Below, piece after piece: positions 48,214-57,469 of a stretch of DNA of 64,000 nucleotides (positions within the stretch are counted from its first letter, which is position 1; the number at the start of each line of letters is the position of its first letter). The stretch is from positions 22,101-86,100 of the forward strand of contig DASWRM010000033.1 in the NCBI GenBank assembly GCA_036403155.1, given 5' to 3'. The notes beneath the pieces were generated by a model, which did not search any database, was not told the origin of the DNA, and worked only from the letters and a program-made list of their open reading frames with translations. Position numbers and translations under genes: made by a program. The DNA comes from Gaiellales bacterium. GTDB taxonomy: Bacteria > Actinomycetota > Thermoleophilia > Gaiellales > JAICJC01.

Positions 48214-49770
48214 TTACGAGACGCGGGCCCGGAAGCTGTACCGGCGGCCGTCGTCCACCGGGATGCCGTGGCACGAGTACTGCGTCGCCGAGTAACAGCT
48301 CGCGAACCGGCTGCTCGCGTTGCTCATCACGAGCACGACGCGCCTGACGTGGCCGCGTCCGAACCGCACGCGCAGCGACCCGTCGCCTGACCCGTCGAGC
48401 GCGAAGCGCTTCACCGAGACGGCGCCCGTGGACGTGAACACGAGCAGCCGCCCCTCTGGCCCATCGGCATTCCGCGGGCCGTCGAGCTGGACGCGCAGGT
48501 GCGCCCGCGCGCCGCCCGACCTGCTCGGCCGGAACCCGAGGTAGACGCTGCTCATGTGCTTCAGCGGCAGGCCCAGCCATCCGGTGGTGCGGTGCGTCGC
48601 GCCCAGGCGGTACGACGCCGACGCGGGCGGGGTGGGGTAGTGCCTGCCCTCGGAGTACCGCAGCGCGGGGATGCGGTTCCACGCGGCGAAGTCGCCGAAC
48701 TGCCGCCTGAACGTCGTTCCGCGCGCACGCAGCACGTGAGCGACCGCCTGCGTGGAGTAGTCGTCCGGCCCGCCGAGGCTTCCGTCCGCTCGGTTCCAGA
48801 TGTCCCGTACGACGGACGGCCCCATCGACTCGCTCAGGTACCGGAACCAGATCCAGGCGCCGTACTGGTAGCAGCACCCCTTCGTGCGGTCGAGCGGCAG
48901 CCACGGCGCCGACAGGGCGCTGGTTCGCAGGTACTGGCGGTTGTCGTTGACCGCGTCGTAGACCTCGTCCTCCATCCACGCCGCGGTGGCCTCCATCAGC
49001 CAGGTGTCCTCGCCGAAGTCGTACGCGAACTGGACGGCGTGGAAGAACTCGTGTGCCAGCGTCACCTCGAGGTTCTGCAGCGGCGTGTGGTTGGAGAAGA
49101 TCGCGTCGGCGTAGTCGTCGTCGACCTCGCAGTAGGCCGAGACGTCCCAGCCGACACCCGCCTGCCCAAGCGTCGCCAGCTTCGGGTCGTCGCTCGTGCA
49201 CGCTCCGTAGAGCCCGGCGGGCGCCAGGTCGTCGAGGTAGATGTCGAGGCGCCCGTCGCCGCCGTTGTTCGTCGAGGTGGTGTCGTGCAGCGGCGCGCGA
49301 TACCCCATGCTGTCGACCTCGGCGTTCCAGACCTCCTCGGCGGTCTGCAACGTCTGTGCCACCCAATCCGGTATGCCGTCGGCCGGAGACGTGTCCGTTG
49401 CCGGCGGCGCGTCCGCGCCGCCGGCCGCCCAGTGCACGCAGATGTCCGGCCCGCAGTCGGGCGACGCCACCGCCTCGCCGGCGGTCCAGCCGTTGCGATC
49501 CGGCGCGGAGGCGGTGGAGGGGCGCGCGAGCAGGCGCACGGCCGCCCGGCGGTCGGCCGGGCCGAGCTCACGCAGGTGCAACGCCAGGTCGCGCAGCACC
49601 ATCGTGCCGTCTCGCGCCCGGGCGGCGTGATGAGGCGCAAGCAGCGCGCGTGCCCGGTCGAGGGTGGCCGGCGCAGCGGTGTGGCCCGCAACGCGATGCG
49701 CCGCGCCCGCCGCCGCTGGGGGCATGCACACCATCGCAATGAGGACGGCGAAGGCCGCTGCCCTGCGCAC
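48214..49770 (-). CDS. Secreted putative metalloprotease (MXAN_6640-like)
   Basis: The protein is 518 residues with a signal peptide (RRAAAFAVLIAMVCMPPAAAGAA). A zinc motif HEFFH (HExxH) sits in LEVTLAHEFFHAVQFAYD, followed by WLMEATAAWMEDEVYD, where the downstream Glu is a probable third ligand. Upstream are GDGRLDIYLDDLAPAGLYGAC and several cysteines. The C-terminal third is a beta-rich domain (RLLVFTSTGAVSVKRFALDGSGDGSLRVRFG). The layout matches secreted metalloprotease-like proteins of actinobacteria and myxobacteria. It is likely extracellular; target unknown. Confidence 0.75.
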   Translation of the reverse strand: MRRAAAFAVLIAMVCMPPAAAGAAHRVAGHTAAPATLDRARALLAPHHAARARDGTMVLRDLALHLRELGPADRRAAVRLLARPSTASAPDRNGWTAGEAVASPDCGPDICVHWAAGGADAPPATDTSPADGIPDWVAQTLQTAEEVWNAEVDSMGYRAPLHDTTSTNNGGDGRLDIYLDDLAPAGLYGACTSDDPKLATLGQAGVGWDVSAYCEVDDDYADAIFSNHTPLQNLEVTLAHEFFHAVQFAYDFGEDTWLMEATAAWMEDEVYDAVNDNRQYLRTSALSAPWLPLDRTKGCCYQYGAWIWFRYLSESMGPSVVRDIWNRADGSLGGPDDYSTQAVAHVLRARGTTFRRQFGDFAAWNRIPALRYSEGRHYPTPPASASYRLGATHRTTGWLGLPLKHMSSVYLGFRPSRSGGARAHLRVQLDGPRNADGPEGRLLVFTSTGAVSVKRFALDGSGDGSLRVRFGRGHVRRVVLVMSNASSRFASCYSATQYSCHGIPVDDGRRYSFRARVS

Positions 49771-49858
49771 TCGTCGCTCCCTTCGCTCGACATCCGCCCC
49801 GTGCCGGCGCCAGCCTAGCGGACGTTCGGGCGGGGACCACGCCCCTGCCCGGCTCAGG

Positions 49859-51193
49859 TCACGCCGCTTCGGACGTCGCGCCGCTGCGCGCCGAGCCGCG
49901 TCCCGGCGCCTCGGGCAGCCGCTCCGGCAGCGCCGGCGCTCGCTCGACGTTCCGCATGCCGGGCAGGAACAACGCCGCCACGGTCACCACGGCGCCGGCG
50001 GAGCCGGCCGCCATCAGCGTCGCCTGGGCGCCGATCGCGCCGGCCACCGGCCCGGTCAGGGCGAACGAGATCGGCAGCAGCCCGATCGAGATCAGCCAGT
50101 CCAGGCTCGAGACCCGTCCCAGCATCGCGGTCGGCACCTCCCGCTGCTTGAGGGTCACCCAGACGATGGTGCCGACGGTTTCGAGCGCGTTGAACGCGAA
50201 GCTCGCCGCCATCAGCTGCCAGGGGGCGCCTGCCAGGCCGTAGCCCGCCACGGCCAGCGTCGCGAGCGTCCACGAGGCGTAGATCACCGTGATCGTGTGC
50301 CGCGGCTGGCCGCGCTGGCTCATCACGATTGCGGCCCCGACGGAGCCGATGCCGCCGGCGGCGAACACCATGCCGAGGTCGGCCGCGCTGCCGTGCAGGC
50401 TGTTCTTGACGATGTACGGGAGGAGCACCTCCACCGGGCCCAGGAACAGCAGGTAGGCGACGGCCGCCGACACGAGCGTGCCCCACAGCCAGACGTTCTC
50501 GCGGACGAAGCGGAAGCCGCGGCGAAGGTCGCCCGTCACGGAGCCGGTGCGGTGCACCGGCGCCGTCTCTGCCCGGATCGAGAGCACCATCGCCGCCGAC
50601 AGCGCGAAGGACGCGGCGTCCACCGCAAACGCGGTGCCAACGCCCAGCCCGGCCACGAGCCAGCCGCCGATCGCCGGGCCGGCGAGCCGGAAGGCGATCG
50701 GCCGGACGAACTGGTCGAGCGAGTTCGCCTGCGCCAGCTGAGACTCCGGCAGCAGGCTGGGCACGATCGCGTCGAACGCCGGGCCGAAGAACGCGGTGCC
50801 GGCGCCATAGAGGGCGACCAGGCCGAACATGTGCCACAGCTCCAGGGTGCCCGTCAGGGACAGCACCGCCATCAGCGTGACCGCGACGCCGCGCACCGTG
50901 TCGGCCGCGATCAGCACATGGCGCCGGTCGAAGCGGTCCGTGACGACGCCCCCCGCGAGCAGCAGCACGATGGTGGGCACGGTCATCGCGATGCCGACCA
51001 TCGAGAGCGCGGTCGGCGCGTTCGAGATCGCGTACACCTGCCAGGCCATCGCCACGAGGAAGACGCCGTCGCCGACCAACGAGCCGGTCTGACCGCCCCA
51101 GAGCAGCGCGAAGTCGCGGTGGCGCAGCGGCGCGAGCAGGTTTACGCGGCTGAAGCCGCCCGGGCGGTCGAGCGAGTCGTAGCTATGCTGCAT
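49859..51193 (-). CDS. MFS transporter (MFS_3/multidrug-export type)
   Basis: The protein is 444 residues from ATG 51193, with about 12 helices. Motif A-like VVTDRFDRRHVLIAADTVRG, then FFGPAFDAIVPSLLPESQLAQANSLDQFVRPIAFRLAGPAIGG, the profile of exporters related to enterobactin exporter EntS. The start lies 11 bp inside the end of the GGDEF-EAL gene, so it is translated in tandem with it. In this operon a synthase makes a small molecule and this could export it; that is inference. Confidence 0.85.
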   Translation of the reverse strand: MQHSYDSLDRPGGFSRVNLLAPLRHRDFALLWGGQTGSLVGDGVFLVAMAWQVYAISNAPTALSMVGIAMTVPTIVLLLAGGVVTDRFDRRHVLIAADTVRGVAVTLMAVLSLTGTLELWHMFGLVALYGAGTAFFGPAFDAIVPSLLPESQLAQANSLDQFVRPIAFRLAGPAIGGWLVAGLGVGTAFAVDAASFALSAAMVLSIRAETAPVHRTGSVTGDLRRGFRFVRENVWLWGTLVSAAVAYLLFLGPVEVLLPYIVKNSLHGSAADLGMVFAAGGIGSVGAAIVMSQRGQPRHTITVIYASWTLATLAVAGYGLAGAPWQLMAASFAFNALETVGTIVWVTLKQREVPTAMLGRVSSLDWLISIGLLPISFALTGPVAGAIGAQATLMAAGSAGAVVTVAALFLPGMRNVERAPALPERLPEAPGRGSARSGATSEAA

Positions 51194-54100
51194 CGCTCCG
51201 CGCCTCGGTCTCGTCCTCTTCGCCCTCCGCGGACGGAAGGCGCAGCACCGAGGAGCCGGCACGCGCGTCGCGCAGGTAGTCCGCCACCGACTCGAACGTC
51301 ATCGGCCGCGCGAACAGGAAGCCCTGGCCGAGCTCGCAGCCCAGCTCGCGGAGCGAGCTCATCTGCGTGGTCAGCTCGATGCCTTCCGCCACCACCTGCA
51401 TGTCCAGCGTGGCGCCGAGCGCGACGACGGCCGCGGCGAGGCCGCTGTCGGCGTCCGACTCCGCCTCGAGGAACGACCGGTCCATCTTCAGGATGTCCAC
51501 CGGGAACTTGCTGAGGTAGCTGAGGGACGAGTACCCGGTGCCGAAGTCGTCCATGGCGAGGCGCACGCCGAGCGCCTTCATCTCCTCGAGGCGCTGGATC
51601 GCCAGGTCGGCATCCGCCATCATCAGGCTCTCGGTGATCTCGAGCACGAGCGTGGACGGGTCGACGCCGCTGTCGCGGATGGCGCGGCGGACGTCGCCGA
51701 CGATGTCGCCCTGATTCAGCTGTCGCGGCGAGAGGTTCACAGCCATCGTCAGCGCCGGCGTGGAGGGGAACTCCTCCTGCAGCCTGACCGCCTGTGCGAA
51801 GGCCTCGCGCAGCACCCAGCGGCCGATCGGCACGATCAGCCCCATGTCCTCGGCGGCGGGGATGAACTGGGCCGGCGCGATCACGCCCTTCGTCGGGTGA
51901 CGCCAGCGCAGCAGCGCCTCGACGCCCGACACGCGCATGCTGTCGAGCCGCACGACCGGCTGGTAGGCCAGCTCGAACTGATCCGAGTCGATGGCGCGCT
52001 GGAGGTCGGCGCGCAGTTCCAGCCGCTCGAGCGCCTCGGCGTGCATGGACTCCTCGAACACGCGGTACCCACCCTTGCCGTCGCGCTTGGCGATGTACAT
52101 CGCCACGTCGGCGTTGCGCAGCAGCTCGGCGGGCGTCGCATGCTGGCCCCCGCGGGAGATCGCGATGCCGATGCTGGTGCGGACGAACACCTCGTTGTCG
52201 TCGAGCTGGATCGGCTGGCGGAACGCCTCGAGGATCCGCTCTGCGACCTCGGTCGCGTCCTCGTCGCCTTCGATCCGCTCCAGCAGCACCGCAAACTCGT
52301 CGCCGCCGAAGCGGGCGGCCGTGTCCTCGGGGCGCACGGTGGCCGCGAGGCGGCGGGCGACCTCGACCAGCACCTCGTCGCCGGCGCCGTGGCCGAGGCT
52401 GTCGTTGATCGTCTTGAAGTCGTCGAGGTCACCGAAGACGACGGCGATCCCGCCGTTCTGCGATGCCGCCCGGGCGAGCGCATGTTCCACGCGGTCGGCG
52501 AAGAGGGCGCGGTTCGCGAGCATGGTGAGCGAATCGTGGAACGCCTGGTGGGCGAGCTGCTCCTCGAACGCCTTGCGCTCGCTGACGTCACGGCTGTTCA
52601 GCACGATGCCGCGAACGTGCTCGTCGTCCACCAGGTTGGTGTGGAGCACCTCGAACTGGAGCCAGCGGCCGTCGCTGTGGCGCAGCCGGCACTCGATCGC
52701 CTCTGGGCCGCCGTCGCCCTGACGCCCGGCCTTCGACAGCACCGCGAGCAGGTGGGCCCGCTCCTCGTCCGGGAGCAGGTCATCGAACCGGCTGCCGACG
52801 ATCTCGGCCGTCGAGTAGCCGAGCACGCGCTCGATCGAGGGGCTCTGGTAGAGCACCATGCCGTCCGCGGCGACGACCGTGATCAGGTCGCTCGACCGCG
52901 CCACGAGGGAGCTGAAGCGCGCCTCGCTCTCACGGCGGTGGAGGTCCTCCGTGAGCGCCGTGCTCTCGAGCGCCAGCGACACGCTGGTCGCGAGCGACTG
53001 CAGCGACGCCTGCTGGCTCGGCGACAGGCTGGACGGGCCGGCGGCGAGCAGGACGCCGCGCGGCTCGTCGCGCACTTCGAGCGGCAGCACGTGCGTGTTC
53101 TTCGGCGTCTCGGAGAGCATCAGCTCCTGGTACACGTCGTCCGGCAGGCCGGCGGAGCCGGGCAGAGACGCGGCCAGCAGGAGCCGCTGGGTGGTCGGCC
53201 GCGACAGCACCGTGCCGCCGTTCAGCGCCACGCCGATCAGCTCCAGCTGCTCGCCCTGCAGCAGGCAGAGCCGCGCCGAGTAGCCGGCGCCCGCGAGCGT
53301 CCGCGTGGCCGAGAGTGCCGCGGCGCCGATGTCCGCCCGTCCGGTGGCGCCGACCAGCGCCACGCCCGCCTCGCGCAGTGCGCGCTCACGCTCCACCGAG
53401 TGCGTCTGCTGGCGGACCAGCACGGCCATGCGGGCGACGACCAGCAGGAACAGCCCGACGGACGCGAGGATCAGCACGATCACGTCGACGCCGGCGTCCC
53501 GGCCCCCGACGACCACCTGGAGCAGCGGCGCGATCAGCGACGCCACCGTCAGCGTTGCGAGCCGCGCCCACGAGAGCTGCATCTCCTTTTCGGGCACCGG
53601 CTCCTCGAGGCTGCGCATGGACGGGTGCAACGCGGCCGCACCCCAGAGCAGGTAGTACGACATCCAGCCGATGTCGAGCCACAGCGAGCCGTCGTACGGG
53701 CCGCTGTTCAGCATCAGCCCGTAGATGAAATCGGTCACGAGCAGCGTCGTGATGCTGCCGAAGAGCAGGTAGAACGCGGGCTGGCGCTTGCCGGTGTCGA
53801 CCGCGAGCCGCAGCGCGAAGGCGAGCAGCAGGATGTCCGCGACCGGGTACGCGACCGCCACCATCTGCTGCAGCGTCGTCTGCGTGTCGTCCTGGATGAC
53901 CGGCGAGATCAGCTTCAGCCAGGAGATCAGCCCGAGGCCGATGGTCAGGATCAGCGAGTCGATCAGCGACGCCATCTCGCCCGACGCGTTGCGCCGGCGC
54001 GCGAGGATGACGATGCCGGCGAACAGCAACGGGTAGAGCGACAGGTAGATGGCGTCGCCCGGTGAGGGGAAGGGCACCTCACCGCCGAAGACGCGCGGGT

Positions 54101-54353
54101 AGATGTACGTGTAGGCGTCGCCGAGGGCGAACATGAACTGCCCGATCGCGAACAGGTACCAGGCCCAGTACGCGGCCGGCCGGTGCAGATAGGCGCCCAC
54201 CATGATCACGGACGCGCAGGAGAAGCCGAGCGCGGGAACGACGAAGCCGTTGCCCTCGATCGGCGGCACGAAGGCATAGAGCGGGAACACCACGGCGGCG
54301 GCGGCGGCCGGGTACCACGCCCACAGCGGCCACTGGCGAAGCCGCGCCGTCAT
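51183..54353 (-). CDS. Membrane sensor c-di-GMP protein (multi-TM, GAF, PAS, GGDEF, EAL)
   Basis: The protein is 1056 residues. About nine or ten hydrophobic helices (~5-315) come first, then a GAF-like region (~335-470) and PAS (~480-600, DGMVLYQSPSIERVLGYSTAEIVG). The GGDEF domain follows, with intact RFGGDEFAVL near residue 685 and RxxD (RPED) five residues earlier. The EAL domain has EALLRW (~815), DDFGTGYSSLSYL, KMDRSFL and EGIEL. All metal and catalytic residues of the phosphodiesterase look present, so it may both make and break c-di-GMP. It overlaps by 4 bp with the alpha-oxoamine synthase gene upstream and by 11 bp with the MFS gene downstream. Confidence 0.92.
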   Translation of the reverse strand: MTARLRQWPLWAWYPAAAAAVVFPLYAFVPPIEGNGFVVPALGFSCASVIMVGAYLHRPAAYWAWYLFAIGQFMFALGDAYTYIYPRVFGGEVPFPSPGDAIYLSLYPLLFAGIVILARRRNASGEMASLIDSLILTIGLGLISWLKLISPVIQDDTQTTLQQMVAVAYPVADILLLAFALRLAVDTGKRQPAFYLLFGSITTLLVTDFIYGLMLNSGPYDGSLWLDIGWMSYYLLWGAAALHPSMRSLEEPVPEKEMQLSWARLATLTVASLIAPLLQVVVGGRDAGVDVIVLILASVGLFLLVVARMAVLVRQQTHSVERERALREAGVALVGATGRADIGAAALSATRTLAGAGYSARLCLLQGEQLELIGVALNGGTVLSRPTTQRLLLAASLPGSAGLPDDVYQELMLSETPKNTHVLPLEVRDEPRGVLLAAGPSSLSPSQQASLQSLATSVSLALESTALTEDLHRRESEARFSSLVARSSDLITVVAADGMVLYQSPSIERVLGYSTAEIVGSRFDDLLPDEERAHLLAVLSKAGRQGDGGPEAIECRLRHSDGRWLQFEVLHTNLVDDEHVRGIVLNSRDVSERKAFEEQLAHQAFHDSLTMLANRALFADRVEHALARAASQNGGIAVVFGDLDDFKTINDSLGHGAGDEVLVEVARRLAATVRPEDTAARFGGDEFAVLLERIEGDEDATEVAERILEAFRQPIQLDDNEVFVRTSIGIAISRGGQHATPAELLRNADVAMYIAKRDGKGGYRVFEESMHAEALERLELRADLQRAIDSDQFELAYQPVVRLDSMRVSGVEALLRWRHPTKGVIAPAQFIPAAEDMGLIVPIGRWVLREAFAQAVRLQEEFPSTPALTMAVNLSPRQLNQGDIVGDVRRAIRDSGVDPSTLVLEITESLMMADADLAIQRLEEMKALGVRLAMDDFGTGYSSLSYLSKFPVDILKMDRSFLEAESDADSGLAAAVVALGATLDMQVVAEGIELTTQMSSLRELGCELGQGFLFARPMTFESVADYLRDARAGSSVLRLPSAEGEEDETEARSDAA

Positions 54354-55660
54354 GCAGCGCGCTCCGCGATCTGCGCGCGCGCCTGGAGCAGGCCCTGCGC
54401 GGCGAGGTCGTCCAGCGCGAGGATCAGCCGGTCGATCTCTGCGTCGGTGTTCGCGGCCGTCACCTGCACCCGGAACCCGACCTCGTCGCGGGGGACGAGC
54501 GGGTAGGCCGCGAGCGTCACGTAGATGCCGCGGTCGAACAGCATCCGCCCGACCTCGGCGATGCGCTCGTGGTCTGCGAGCGGCACTTCCACGATCGGAA
54601 GGCCCGAGCGGTTGGGCGTGTAGACGCCCGCGTCCTCGAGGCAGCCGAGCACGCGGGCGGTCTTCGCGGCGATCTGTGCGCGCAGCTGATCGCCCCGGCG
54701 CTCGTTCACGTCCAGGCCGGTCAGGACGGTGGCCAGCGAGGCGACCGGCGAGGGGCCGGAGTAGAGGTACGGCGGCGCGGCGACCTTGAGCATCGTCTTG
54801 ACCTCCGTCGGGCAGGCGATGAAGGCGAGCAGCGACGAATAGGCCTTCGAGAACCCGCCGACAAGGATCAGGTTGTCGTAGCTCTCGCCGACGTGCCGCA
54901 CCAGGCTGTTGCCGCGAGCGCCGTACCTGCAGAGCTCGTCCGGGCGGCGCTCGCCGATGAGGCCGAAGCCGTGCGCGTCGTCCACGTAGAGCAGCGCGTC
55001 GTGCGCGCGCGCGACGCGCGCGAAGGCGGCCAGATCGGGGGCGTTGCCGGTCATGCTGTTGACGCCGTCCATGCAGACGATGCGCGGCTGCACGGTGTTC
55101 TGCGAGAGCAGCGTGTCGAGGTCGTCAGGATCCTCGAACCGGAAGCGCTTGACGGTGGCGCCGTGGCTGCGGGCCACATGGCAGCCGTCGTAGATGGTCT
55201 TGTGCGCCCGGCTGTCGAGGAAGATGGTTCCCGACCCGGCCAGCACCGGGATCACCGAGGTGTGGATGTGGGTGATCGTCGGCAGCACCAGCGAGTCCTC
55301 GGATCCGAGTAGCGCCGTGAGCCGCTCCTCGATCTGCTCGTAGAGCACGGGCGAGCCGAGCAGGCGCGACCAGCTCGGATGCGTGCCCCACGCGTCCAGG
55401 TAGGCGGGCACGGCGTCGATGATCTCGCGGTCGAGATCGAACCCGAGGTAGTTGCACGACGCGAAGTCGGCCAGCCAGTGGTCGCCGATGCGGATCATGC
55501 GGCCGTCGATCTCGTCGATCACGGCGTCGAGCATCGGGTGGGTGTCCTTCAGCGCGGCGAGGTCCGCGACCGTATCCAGCCATCGGTCGATCCAGCGCGC
55601 TCCGGGGGAGGCGGCTGCGGACGCGCGCGCGGGCACGCGGCGTGGGGTGGGCCGATCCAT
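54350..55660 (-). CDS. Alpha-oxoamine synthase family PLP enzyme (AONS/KBL/SPT/CqsA-like)
   Basis: The protein is 436 residues from ATG 55660 (GGTGAG upstream). Class II aminotransferase-like fold: FASCNYLGFDLDREIIDA, SWSRLLGSPVLYEQIEERLTALLGSEDSLV, HTSVIPVLAGSGTIFLDSRAHKTIYDGCHVARSHGA, DDAHGFGLIGE, and the Schiff-base Lys in LVGGFSKAYSS. Members condense an amino acid with an acyl-CoA: biotin, heme, 2-amino-3-oxobutyrate, sphingoid bases, or the alpha-hydroxyketone signals of CqsA. No biotin genes are near. The ATGA overlap with a membrane c-di-GMP protein suggests a signal or membrane-lipid product rather than a vitamin. Confidence 0.82.
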   Translation of the reverse strand: MDRPTPRRVPARASAAASPGARWIDRWLDTVADLAALKDTHPMLDAVIDEIDGRMIRIGDHWLADFASCNYLGFDLDREIIDAVPAYLDAWGTHPSWSRLLGSPVLYEQIEERLTALLGSEDSLVLPTITHIHTSVIPVLAGSGTIFLDSRAHKTIYDGCHVARSHGATVKRFRFEDPDDLDTLLSQNTVQPRIVCMDGVNSMTGNAPDLAAFARVARAHDALLYVDDAHGFGLIGERRPDELCRYGARGNSLVRHVGESYDNLILVGGFSKAYSSLLAFIACPTEVKTMLKVAAPPYLYSGPSPVASLATVLTGLDVNERRGDQLRAQIAAKTARVLGCLEDAGVYTPNRSGLPIVEVPLADHERIAEVGRMLFDRGIYVTLAAYPLVPRDEVGFRVQVTAANTDAEIDRLILALDDLAAQGLLQARAQIAERAA

Positions 55661-55740
55661 CTCACCAAGGCATCGGCCGCGACGGGGGATGCCTTGAGCA
55701 CCGGATCGACGCCATCCGGTGGGCGGTTCGGCGGCATGCG

Positions 55741-55776
55741 CCGACCCCCGGCCGCGCTGTCGCAGCCGAGGGTCGG
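55741..55776 (-). terminator. Hairpin after universal stress protein gene
   Basis: CCGACCC-C-CGGC (55741-55752) pairs with GCCG-A-GGGTCGG (55765-55776), just beyond the stop of the minus-strand stress-protein gene at 55786. No T-run. Confidence 0.5.
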
Positions 55777-55785
55777 GACGAGCGG

Positions 55786-56256
55786 TCAGGCGTGCGCGGT
55801 GGCCGTCTCGGTCGCGCGGCCGTTGGCCGATGAGACGGCGCCGGGCGGCACCACGAGCACCGGGCAATGGGCCAGGTGAAGCAGCCGCTGCGTGACGCTG
55901 CCGAGCAGCAGCCCGGCCACCTGTCCGCGGCCGCGCGTCCCCATCACAATCGCGTCGGCGGACGTCTGGCGCGCCGCCTCTGCGAGCACGTGCGCGGGGC
56001 CGCCCGCCGCAGAGGTCGCGACGTCGAGGGTGACGTTGACGCCGGCCTTCGCCAGCTCGTCGACGGTGCCGCGGACGCCCGCGAGAACCTCGTCCTCGTT
56101 CGCGTTGAGCGTCTGGCCGCCGGCGCGGCCCATCAGCAGCTCGCGCACGTGCAGGGCCTTGATCGTGCCGCTGTCGCCGACCAGCTCACGCGCGTAGGGG
56201 ACGGCGGCGAGCGACTCCGGCGAGCCGTCCAGTGCGAGTACGACGGTGTTGAACAT
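55786..56256 (-). CDS. Universal stress protein, ATP-binding type
   Basis: The protein is 156 residues from ATG 56256 (GGAG upstream). UspA fold: VVLALDGSPESLAAVPYARELV at the N-terminus and the ATP loop GTRGRGQVAGLLLGSVTQRLLHLAHCPVLVV (G-x2-G-x9-G-S). Usp genes of this kind are the hallmark of dormancy/hypoxia regulons under DosR in mycobacteria. It is divergent from a small gene at 56433 across a region carrying a palindrome shared with the second Usp gene, and a DosS-like kinase lies 1.2 kb away. Confidence 0.9.
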   Translation of the reverse strand: MFNTVVLALDGSPESLAAVPYARELVGDSGTIKALHVRELLMGRAGGQTLNANEDEVLAGVRGTVDELAKAGVNVTLDVATSAAGGPAHVLAEAARQTSADAIVMGTRGRGQVAGLLLGSVTQRLLHLAHCPVLVVPPGAVSSANGRATETATAHA

Positions 56257-56342
56257 TGTCTGGTCTCCTTCTTCGTGGCTAGTGTCGCGTTCATGGTCGC
56301 GGTGGCGCGACCCTTCGGCGTCCGCGTCCGCCACACGGCGTA

Positions 56343-56358
56343 TGCGGGATTTCCCGCA
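56343..56358. promoter_or_regulatory. Palindrome TGCGGGA-TT-TCCCGCA in divergent Usp promoter region
   Basis: Perfect 7-bp arms around TT, in the 176-bp region between the Usp gene (-) and the small gene (+). A related word (TGCGG-CTTTC-CCGCA) lies at 59577-59591 before the second Usp gene. Both leaders also share GGAGTC, CGACCAAAGG and the GCCATG start context. Likely binding site of the local response regulator. Confidence 0.5.
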
Positions 56359-56432
56359 CGGTCAGGAGGGGAGTCCACGAGGCCTGCACGTGCGGTGGAT
56401 GACATGCTCCCAGTCGACCAAAGGAGCGAGCC

Positions 56433-56732
56433 ATGAACCACACCGTCGTCGTCACCGCACAGATCCGCCCCGGCAAGCGCGACGAGCTCACGCGCATCCT
56501 GGCCGAGGGCCCGCCGTTCGACCTTGCGGCCAAGGGCTTCGAGCGCCACCAGGCATTCCTCGGAGACCAGCAGCTCGTGCTCCTGTTCGAGGGCGAGCGG
56601 CCCGTCACCAGCGTCCGTGCACTCGCGGCGTCCCTGCCGATCACCGAGGTCACGCGCCTGGGCCGGCTTGTCTCGAGCCCTCAGGTGCTGACCGAGGGAT
56701 ACTCGTGGACGGCCGCGGGCGCTCCCGCCTGA
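56433..56732 (+). CDS. Hypothetical protein, 99 residues (antibiotic-biosynthesis-monooxygenase-like fold possible)
   Basis: From ATG 56433 with AAAGGAG upstream. The start VVVTAQIRPGKRDELTRILAEGPPF has the strand-helix pattern of small dimeric alpha/beta-barrel proteins, and HQAFLGDQQLVLLFEGE continues as two strands. No catalytic motif identified. The leader is about 100 bp long and closely resembles that of the second Usp gene, so the two are probably co-regulated. Confidence 0.6.
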   Translation: MNHTVVVTAQIRPGKRDELTRILAEGPPFDLAAKGFERHQAFLGDQQLVLLFEGERPVTSVRALAASLPITEVTRLGRLVSSPQVLTEGYSWTAAGAPA

Positions 56733-56818
56733 TCGCCTGACCGAGTTGACCCAGATCCGCGGCGGGCGCGAGCGCTCAGTTCAGCCCGTACCCAAGCCCA
56801 CTCCGTCATACTCCGGGG

Positions 56819-57469
56819 ATGCAGCGTCTGCTCCTCGTCGATGACCACACGGTCGTGCGCGCAGGCCTGCGCATGCTGCTCGAGTCCGACGCCGATCTCG
56901 AGGTGGTCGACGAGGCGGGCGACATCGCGGACGCCGTGTTCAAGGTCCGGCGGCACGCTCCGGACGTGATCCTGCTCGACGTCCGCCTGCCGGACGGCGA
57001 CGGAGTGGAGGCGATCGGACGTCTCCGCGCCGAGGCGCCCGACACCCGAGTGCTGATCCTCTCGATGGAGGACGACCCCCACCACGTGCGACAGGCCTTC
57101 GCCAACGGCGCGAACGGCTACATCCTCAAGGAGGCCGCCGAGGCCGACCTGTTGCAGGCGGTGCACGAGATCGCCCGCGGCGGCCGGTACCTGCACCCCG
57201 AGCTGGGCGCTCGCGTGATGCAGGCCGACACGGCTGAACGCCGGCGGGTGGACGCCGATCCGCTGTCCGAGCGGGAGCACGAGGTGCTGCGGATGCTCGC
57301 CCGCGGGCACACCAACCAGGAGATCGCCAAGATGCTGTTCATCTCGGTGCGCACGGCGGAGACCCACCGGGCGCACATCATGCAGAAGCTCAGGCTCCGC
57401 TCGCGAGCGGACCTCGTCAGCTATGCGCTCGAGCACGGCATGCTGGACGCCCCGGATGCCGCGGGCTGA
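56819..57469 (+). CDS. NarL/LuxR-type response regulator (DosR-like position)
   Basis: The protein is 216 residues. The receiver has D8/D9 (LLLVDDHTVVRAGL), phosphoacceptor D54 (VILLDVRLPDGDG), S82 in LILSMEDD and K104 in GYILKEA. The C-terminal LuxR helix-turn-helix is LSEREHEVLRMLARGHTNQEIAKMLFISVRTAETHRAHIMQKL. It is followed in 14-bp overlap by a GAF-GAF histidine kinase. Together with flanking Usp genes this resembles the mycobacterial DosR/DevR hypoxia-dormancy unit. The palindromes before both Usp genes are its likely targets. Confidence 0.92.
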   Translation: MQRLLLVDDHTVVRAGLRMLLESDADLEVVDEAGDIADAVFKVRRHAPDVILLDVRLPDGDGVEAIGRLRAEAPDTRVLILSMEDDPHHVRQAFANGANGYILKEAAEADLLQAVHEIARGGRYLHPELGARVMQADTAERRRVDADPLSEREHEVLRMLARGHTNQEIAKMLFISVRTAETHRAHIMQKLRLRSRADLVSYALEHGMLDAPDAAG

